49,719 nucleotides of DNA, taken from positions 1-49,719 of the forward strand of contig JAJXXT010000121.1 in assembly GCA_021780935.1 (NCBI GenBank), written 5' to 3'. Shown here in pieces: positions 49,352 to 49,719 of this stretch (position 1 is the first letter of the stretch; each line of letters starts with the position of its first letter). The DNA is from Pseudomonadota bacterium. GTDB taxonomy: Bacteria > Pseudomonadota > Alphaproteobacteria > Acetobacterales > Acetobacteraceae. The notes beneath the pieces were generated by a model that was not told where the DNA came from, did not search any database, and was given only the letters and a program-made list of their open reading frames with translations. The translations under genes and the position numbers were made by a program.

Positions 49352-49711
49352 TCAGCGCAGGATCGCGATCGTGGTCAGCAGCATCGCCGCCCCCGCGGTG
49401 GCGATGCCGAGCGGCTTTCCCTGCACCGCGAACCAGGTGGAAAGCGCCCAGGCCATCCCCGCGACGGGGCCCAGCACAGCGCCGCGAAACATCTCGCCCG
49501 GCCGGTTGCCGAGATCGATCACCCGGTCCTGCGTGACACTCGCCTCCCCGATCATCAGCGCGCCGGCGCCCGCGACGAGCATGAAGCCGAGCATCGCCGG
49601 CAGCACCGCCGGCCGCCACAGCCCGATCGCGAGGGCCACCGGCAGCGCCAGCGTCGCCGCCCCGGCCGCGGCGGCGATGAGCTTCGCGGCGCGCACGCGC
49701 CGCACCGGCAC
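49352..49711 (-). CDS. Small membrane protein of unknown function
   Basis: This protein has 119 residues from a GTG at 49711, but the frame remains open to the right window edge, so the true start may lie outside. Four hydrophobic segments are visible at about 10-32, 35-54, 75-96 and 99-118, with a polar loop EASVTQDRVIDLGNRPGEM between the second and third. I do not recognise the family. It is convergent with hemW. Confidence 0.65.
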   Translation of the reverse strand: MPVRRVRAAKLIAAAAGAATLALPVALAIGLWRPAVLPAMLGFMLVAGAGALMIGEASVTQDRVIDLGNRPGEMFRGAVLGPVAGMAWALSTWFAVQGKPLGIATAGAAMLLTTIAILR

Positions 49712-49719
49712 CGGGGCCG

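Overview
The window is about 49.7 kb of very G+C-rich chromosomal DNA packed with core-metabolism and housekeeping genes. Several things suggest an alphaproteobacterium, probably Acetobacteraceae (Rhodospirillales/Acetobacterales): the sdhCDAB order, mdh next to sucCD and sucAB, an LDH-like malate dehydrogenase, the hrcA-grpE-dnaK-dnaJ block with rph-rdgB-hemW diverging from it, and the codon bias. The family assignment is inference from gene order and protein character. I found no rRNA, tRNA, CRISPR array, insertion sequence, prophage or replication origin.

Layout. (1) 1-6505, minus strand: a TCA-cycle block, transcribed mdh, sucC, sucD, sucA, sucB, with sucB cut by the window edge; zapE lies just upstream (6645-7877). 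(2) 7970-10233, plus strand: a 2OG-Fe(II) oxygenase, an NTF2/SnoaL-like protein with a tandem-repeat N-terminus, and an alpha/beta hydrolase in locally less G+C-rich DNA. (3) 10313-18019, minus strand: asd, a Gdx-type SMR exporter, sdhC, sdhD, sdhA, sdhB, a CX5R phosphatase and a membrane fatty-acid/sterol hydroxylase in one tight run, followed by pobA. (4) 18104-23651: a short ModE-like regulator diverging from a molybdopterin oxidoreductase, then ampG, a DinB protein and a proline-racemase-family protein whose two catalytic positions are Ser and Thr. (5) 23680-31177: typA, an adenosine-kinase-like PfkB kinase, an EI24 membrane protein with a bactofilin, hslO coupled to a lipoprotein, and an MFS carrier. 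(6) 31234-34623: a three-gene sugar-oxidation operon (FucU mutarotase, aldo/keto reductase, lactonase) diverging from a GT2-GtrA glycosyltransferase. (7) 34598-39523: dapB, metK and trmB on the minus strand, then a ChaA-type antiporter and a PPOX flavoprotein on the plus strand. (8) 39551-49711: dnaJ, dnaK, grpE, hrcA and a Gfo/Idh/MocA oxidoreductase on the minus strand; rph, rdgB and hemW on the plus strand; ybaK-like, lysE-like and a small membrane protein on the minus strand.

How the genes work together. The suc, mdh and sdh genes encode most of the oxidative half of the TCA cycle. asd and dapB supply the aspartate and diaminopimelate pathways, and ampG recycles peptidoglycan. The heat-shock block and hslO handle protein folding. 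Most minus-strand neighbours overlap by 1-4 bases or are spaced by only a few, which points to translationally coupled operons.

I see no clear-cut new defence, mobile or secondary-metabolite system. The observations most worth a second look are small. They are the cysteine-less proline-racemase homologue, a probable CTG start for trmB overlapping the metK stop, a 15-bp tandem repeat across a start codon, repeat and hairpin structures in the metK, mdh and dnaK-dnaJ intergenic regions, a phosphatase/hydroxylase pair in the sdh operon, and an incomplete deoxysugar oxidation operon.
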